Source: an uncultured Lachnospiraceae bacterium (GTDB taxonomy: Bacteria > Bacillota > Clostridia > Lachnospirales > Lachnospiraceae). Taken from it: a stretch of DNA of 22,378 bases. Made by a program: the position numbers and the translations under genes. The notes beneath the pieces were generated by a model that was not told the DNA's origin, searched no databases, and saw only the letters and a list, made by a program, of their open reading frames with translations. Below are positions 22,154 to 22,378 of the stretch, piece by piece (position 1 is the stretch's first letter; the number at the start of each line of letters is the position of its first letter). Location of the stretch: assembly GCA_910588865.1 (NCBI GenBank), contig CAJUSJ010000067.1, positions 1 to 22,378 on the forward strand. The letters are read 5' to 3'.

Positions 22154-22378
22154 TGTCTGCTTTTTTACGCATACGGGTTCCGAGGAGAAATGTGCTGGCA
22201 AAGCTGAAAGGCTGACGGGGATCTGGTGGACTGATACAGGTAAGACGGTTTCTCTTCGCTCATTCAATTTTAAGCGGTATAGTAAAGAAGATGTTCTGTC
22301 TCAACCGGCCAAGGTAAAAATTTTAACTCTCTTTTCGGAATTGTGTACCTATAGAAAATGAGCTTATAAACAGATATT
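22154..22378. other. Non-coding end of the window, possible leader and promoter of the next gene
   Basis: No convincing reading frame is present in these 225 bases. A possible promoter is TTGTGT (22341-22346) with TATAAA (22365-22370), 18 bases apart, pointing out of the window. No clear terminator follows the DUF4446 gene. The stretch 22190-22250 has small self-complementary words (AGCTGAAAGGCT) but cannot be assigned to a known RNA. Confidence 0.3.

Noticed and set aside
22154..22378. T-box leader of an aminoacyl-tRNA synthetase gene
   Set aside because: Such a gene could follow here, but I cannot find a specifier loop or the conserved antiterminator sequence, and the window ends before any gene.
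1..22378. CRISPR array, tRNA or rRNA genes
   Set aside because: No regularly spaced repeats and no cloverleaf or rRNA signature were seen on either strand.

Overview
The window is the rpmH side of a chromosomal replication-origin region from a low-GC Firmicute, most likely a Lachnospiraceae-type Clostridia. The reasons are the order rpmH-rnpA-yidD-yidC-jag-mnmE-mnmG-rsmG ... parA-parB, perfect parS sites, strong GGAGG-type ribosome binding sites, a DUF4446 gene after parB, and a DUF5685 gene. By analogy with other Firmicutes, dnaA should lie just left of position 1, read the other way. The species cannot be named from the sequence alone.

Region 1 (1-7495) is a tightly packed housekeeping run on the + strand. 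It starts at a textbook sigma-A promoter (18-46) and ends at a hairpin terminator after rsmG. It encodes ribosomal protein L34, the RNase P protein, the membrane insertion factors YidD and YidC, the RNA-binding protein Jag/KhpB, the tRNA-modification pair MnmE/MnmG, and the 16S rRNA methyltransferase RsmG.

Region 2 (about 7500-18755) is an accessory island between rsmG and parA. It holds a regulator-like alpha-helical protein, a STAND/NB-ARC ATPase with TPR-like repeats whose 3' end is frameshifted, and a block of membrane and cytoplasmic proteins of unknown function (10692-14486) closed by a hairpin. A short scrambled relic zone follows (14547-14635). Next come a small helical protein, a DUF5685 protein, a SPASM-domain protein with no radical-SAM motif, a 56-residue Cys-rich peptide (16981-17151) with seven cysteines in its last 27 residues, a membrane protein and a lipoprotein. 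A second, related hairpin closes the block.

The relic zone explains part of the island's history. It contains shrunken copies of both the antisense hydrolase gene (18759-19706) and the STAND gene, joined at short shared words. The island therefore looks like two tandem copies of a unit: STAND regulator, variable cargo genes, hairpin, antisense hydrolase. The second copy of the regulator and the first copy of the hydrolase have been deleted.

The best candidate for an undescribed system is the trio DUF5685 - SPASM protein - Cys-rich peptide (15001-17151). It resembles a ribosomally made, modified peptide or metal-binding peptide locus, but has no visible radical-SAM cluster motif, protease or dedicated exporter.

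Region 3 (18759-22378) has the antisense alpha/beta-hydrolase, then parA-parB with one parS upstream and one inside parB, a DUF4446 membrane protein, and 225 bases of non-coding sequence to the window end.
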